A DNA stretch of 32,680 nt from a virus: positions 1 through 32,680 of IMG/VR virus record IMGVR_UViG_3300009441_000020, one strand, 5' to 3'. A program made the translations under genes and the position numbers. Below are positions 30,591-32,680 of this stretch, in pieces; within the stretch, counting starts at the first letter, position 1; each line of letters starts with the position of its first letter. The notes under the pieces are model-generated. The model was not told the DNA's origin. It ran no database searches and saw only the letters and a program-made list of their open reading frames with translations.

Positions 30591-31988
30591 TTACAATTCA
30601 TTTTCAAAACCTTTATCTTCTCGACTAAGCTCTTGTTCTACATTATGTACTAGATATTGACTAGCAAAATATACATCTTTGTTTTCTACATCGAATGAAT
30701 ATGTTGTAAACTGTACACCTGTATTTATTAATTCATTAGAAATTACTGAGATCCACTCATTGTCTTGTGACAACATGCTATCTCCTACTATCACATTGCT
30801 GATATTCTTAAAGACAGCTCTTTCATCTTTTGTTTTAATTAAAACTGGATGTTCATGTGTTAGTTTAAGAGATCCATTGTTTATACTGTAGTATGATCCA
30901 TAACTATCTACTGTTATGTTGCTTACAACTGCGTTTGTATATGAGTCACTGTAATCTGCTGTAGCAACATCAAATTGCTTAAATATTACTCCATCATCAC
31001 CCAAACCTGTAATATCTAAAGATAATAATGCATCTCCTAATACAATATTTTCTACAGCTTTAGTTTCTCCATTAGCTAAAGTAAGTAAATCGCCTACTAA
31101 GTGACATCCTCCGCCTCCTCCGCCTCCGCCACTAAACGTTGGCAATGGTGTTGAAGATGGTGTCAGTGTTGGTGTTAAACCTGAACCTCCGGTTCCACTA
31201 CCTGTTCCACTGTCTAAAGTCGCAAATGGTGTCGGTTGTAGAGTTGGTACTGGTGTTAAAGTTGGTCCGGCGCCTGCACCACTTCCACTTGTTGGTGCTG
31301 GGGTTGGTGCTGGTTGTCCAGTTGGTACTGGGGTTGCAGTTGGCTGTGCAGCATTAGTTGCTCTACTAAGTACAGAACTATATGTAGTTCCTACTGCATT
31401 TGTAGCATAAGCCCAGCAATAATATGTAGTTCCTGGCGTTAAACCATTAAATACTTCTTGAATACCACCTGTTGCCCATGGGCCAATTGAATATGCTTCA
31501 TTATTACTTCTAGTTGGATTATCACCAAACCAAAAACCTCTACCTGTAAGAGGGGATCCATTTGCACTTGAAATATTACCATTAGCTATCAATGTAGTAC
31601 TACTACTTGCAGTAAAATTAACCATATTAACACTAGGTGCTGAAGGTCCTGGTGTTGCAGTTGGTGATAGTGGTGGTTCAGTTGCAGTTGGTGTTGCAGT
31701 TGGTTCAGCCGTTGGTATTGGCGTTGCAGTTGGTTCAGCCGTTGGATTTGGTGCTCCTGCTCCAGCAACTTGACTAACAAGTATAGAATCTATAGTTGTT
31801 GTGTTATCGTGCCTAACTGTTAGGGAATGACTCCTAGAAGCGCCCGTATTAGCTGCTACAGTAATAGTCCATTCATCTGTACTACCTACTCTATCCACAG
31901 TAATCCAACTGGGTGGAGTATCCCACGTATAAGCAGTGGATGATGGTGTTATTGTTACCGTTCTTTGATATTGGTTTGGTAGTGCCAT
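30591..31988 (-). CDS. BACON/FN3-like surface protein with C-terminal intein-like (Hint/BIL) domain (465 aa)
   Basis: Domains in order: BACON-like (1-75: PPSWITVD, DEWTITVAANTGASRSHSLTV, DSILVSQVAG); Thr/Pro/Glu linker (TAEPTATP repeats, 80-118); FN3-like domain (119-213, ending GLTPGTTYYCWAYATNAVGT); Thr/Pro/Gly linker; an eight-Gly run (287-294); then a Hint domain at Cys295. The Hint domain shows block A CHLVGDLLTLANGETKAVENI, block B LTHEHPVLI (Thr377, His378/His380) and C-terminal block YLVHN (His448, Asn449). The residue after Asn is Val, not Cys/Ser/Thr, so splicing is unlikely and self-cleavage (bacterial intein-like type A) is expected. The tail after Asn is just 16 residues. BACON domains are common in Bacteroidota and bind glycans or mucin. 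Confidence 0.75.
   Translation of the reverse strand: MALPNQYQRTVTITPSSTAYTWDTPPSWITVDRVGSTDEWTITVAANTGASRSHSLTVRHDNTTTIDSILVSQVAGAGAPNPTAEPTATPIPTAEPTATPTATEPPLSPTATPGPSAPSVNMVNFTASSSTTLIANGNISSANGSPLTGRGFWFGDNPTRSNNEAYSIGPWATGGIQEVFNGLTPGTTYYCWAYATNAVGTTYSSVLSRATNAAQPTATPVPTGQPAPTPAPTSGSGAGAGPTLTPVPTLQPTPFATLDSGTGSGTGGSGLTPTLTPSSTPLPTFSGGGGGGGGCHLVGDLLTLANGETKAVENIVLGDALLSLDITGLGDDGVIFKQFDVATADYSDSYTNAVVSNITVDSYGSYYSINNGSLKLTHEHPVLIKTKDERAVFKNISNVIVGDSMLSQDNEWISVISNELINTGVQFTTYSFDVENKDVYFASQYLVHNVEQELSREDKGFENEL
31693..31745 (-). repeat. Repeat coding for the Thr/Pro linker
   Basis: A 23-bp segment occurs at 31693-31715 and again at 31723-31745 (30-bp period), coding for the PTAEPTATP units. 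Slippage or recombination here would change linker length in steps of ten residues. Confidence 0.8.
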
Positions 31989-31993
31989 TTTAA

Positions 31994-32017
31994 TGTTTTA
32001 TGTTTTTATATTTATCT
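31994..32017 (-). promoter_or_regulatory. Weak promoter-like element between the two surface-protein genes
   Basis: The minus strand reads AGATAAATATAAAAACATAA then AACA, a looser match to promoter copies A to C, in the 37-nt gap before the ATG at 31988. It also contains TAAATATA, near the T4 late box TATAAATA. Confidence 0.3.
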
Positions 32018-32025
32018 TGTTTTTA

Positions 32026-32679
32026 TTATGAACTCTGTGATCCACCGCCGCAATTGCTATATTCGAATTCAAATACGTTTGAGAGCACAGATTGTGAACC
32101 TGTATTTAATACTAATCTAAAATATTTAGTGGTACCGCATTGTTGTGTATTCAAAGTTATAGGCGATGCACATCCAGATGTTGCTGAAACCCAAGGGCCA
32201 GTAGGTGTTGTGCTGTGTTGTGCCGTAATTGAATTACACGATAATGTTGATTTAGTAAAGCTTACTCTAGTAGAATCATTTCCGAATTCAGTTGCACTGT
32301 TAATAGTTATAGTTGGTGTTCCGCTACCTGAACCTCCACCTGGTGTTTCAGTTGGAGTTGGCGTTCCGCTACCTGAACCTCCACCTGGTGTTTCAGTTGG
32401 AGTTGGCGTTCCACCGCTAATTGTAACAGTAACAGTATCTAATACAGTACCATCAGCATCATTTACTAAATTTATTAACGTTGTTCCATTTGTAACTGCG
32501 TCAAAGGTTCCTAATTCATGATCATATGCGTCAGTATATGGTGGACCACTAGTATCGCCATCATTAAATAAGTTAGAATTACTAAGTTCAATTCGCCATG
32601 CTACGTTAGAATGCATGTATAAATTAAAACTATCACCTACATCCATAGAATATTCAGATATAGGTTGATCAGTAAATGA
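32026..32679 (-). CDS. Surface/fibre protein with Thr/Pro/Gly linker repeats, 5' end cut by window edge
   Basis: The frame is open to the right edge (residues before the first Met read SFTDQPISEYS), so the true start is outside and the ATG at 32646 is only internal. The visible part has a BACON/Ig-like beta domain (FNLYMHSNVAWRIEL...ADGTVLDTVTVTISGG), a linker of two TPTETPGGGSGSG units, and an FN3-like domain (TITINSATEFGNDSTRVSF...KYFRLVLNTGSQSVLSNVFEFEYSN). Four cysteines in the last ~75 residues may pair. It ends GGGSQSS without a Hint domain, unlike its neighbour, which shares the same domain plan. Likely a virion surface or tail-fibre-associated protein. Confidence 0.65.
   Translation of the reverse strand, partial: SFTDQPISEYSMDVGDSFNLYMHSNVAWRIELSNSNLFNDGDTSGPPYTDAYDHELGTFDAVTNGTTLINLVNDADGTVLDTVTVTISGGTPTPTETPGGGSGSGTPTPTETPGGGSGSGTPTITINSATEFGNDSTRVSFTKSTLSCNSITAQHSTTPTGPWVSATSGCASPITLNTQQCGTTKYFRLVLNTGSQSVLSNVFEFEYSNCGGGSQSS
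32318..32407 (-). repeat. Perfect 45-bp tandem duplication in surface-protein gene
   Basis: Two exact in-frame copies, 32318-32362 and 32363-32407, each coding for a 15-residue Thr/Pro/Gly linker unit. No mismatch separates them, so the duplication is recent or kept uniform by slippage. Confidence 0.92.
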
Positions 32680-32680
32680 A

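Noticed and set aside
32000-32521. 173-codon open frame on the plus strand
   Set aside because: It lies wholly opposite the repetitive surface-protein gene, mirrors its repeats, and no other plus-strand gene exists in the window.
32644-32646. ATG as start of the right-edge protein
   Set aside because: The reading frame continues without a stop to the window edge, so this Met is internal.
1-32680. tRNA genes, CRISPR arrays, insertion sequences and integrase sites
   Set aside because: I looked for cloverleaf-like stems, regular spaced repeats and transposase motifs and saw none; the only mobile element is the GIY-YIG endonuclease.

Overview
The window is one contiguous piece of a T4-type (tevenvirinae-like) myovirus genome. 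The evidence is a set of T4 homologues: a gp43 DNA polymerase, NrdA/NrdB, gp32, gp61 primase, UvsW, UvsY and a gp19-type tail tube protein. Every gene I can support lies on the minus strand, so transcription runs from high to low coordinates. The DNA is AT-rich. Gene starts have A-rich leaders of the AAACAAA type rather than a Shine-Dalgarno sequence, and two virion proteins carry BACON-like or Bacteroidota-style adhesion domains. I therefore infer a Bacteroidota host, possibly marine or flavobacterial.

Layout in transcription order. (1) 32679-27144, virion: two Thr/Pro-repeat surface proteins, the second ending in an intein-like Hint domain; a membrane-anchored coiled-coil protein that may be a spanin; a large structural protein; and a tail tube protein. 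(2) 27126-21547, replication and recombination: a small Gly-zipper protein with a T4-like capsid-targeting start, a RuvC-like resolvase, a 56-aa ORF after a structured leader, gp32, gp61, a small ORF, UvsY and UvsW. (3) 21513-12300, an eight-gene unit ending at a strong terminator. At least six of its genes carry, at the start or internally, a short N-terminal module of the form MKxxxxFExF(I/L/V)xE. This resembles the T4 capsid-targeting sequence (MKTYQEFIAE) that the gp21 prohead protease removes. Several proteins also repeat putative cleavage linkers (ESVITE/A or G) between shuffled domains. The unit includes two ligase-type nucleotidyltransferases, one fused to an NMN-adenylyltransferase-like domain. 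(4) 12207-10471, small unknown genes. (5) 10464-4634, a putative DNA-base or nucleotide modification cluster: an SGNH-hydrolase-like protein, two paralogous helical proteins that resemble thymidine-hypermodification transferases, a LOG-family nucleosidase and a fold-type-II PLP enzyme, interrupted by a GIY-YIG homing endonuclease. (6) 4579-1, nucleotide metabolism and replication: an all-alpha dUTPase/dCTPase, the N-terminal half of a split DNA polymerase, NrdB and NrdA (the last runs off the left edge).

The main hypothesis is that region 3 encodes a load of head-packaged proteins that enter the cell with the DNA. Some would be made as modular polyproteins cut by the prohead protease, and they would include a nucleic-acid ligase-like enzyme. 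A second hypothesis is that region 5 builds a hypermodified base. Both rest on motif reading only, without database searches.
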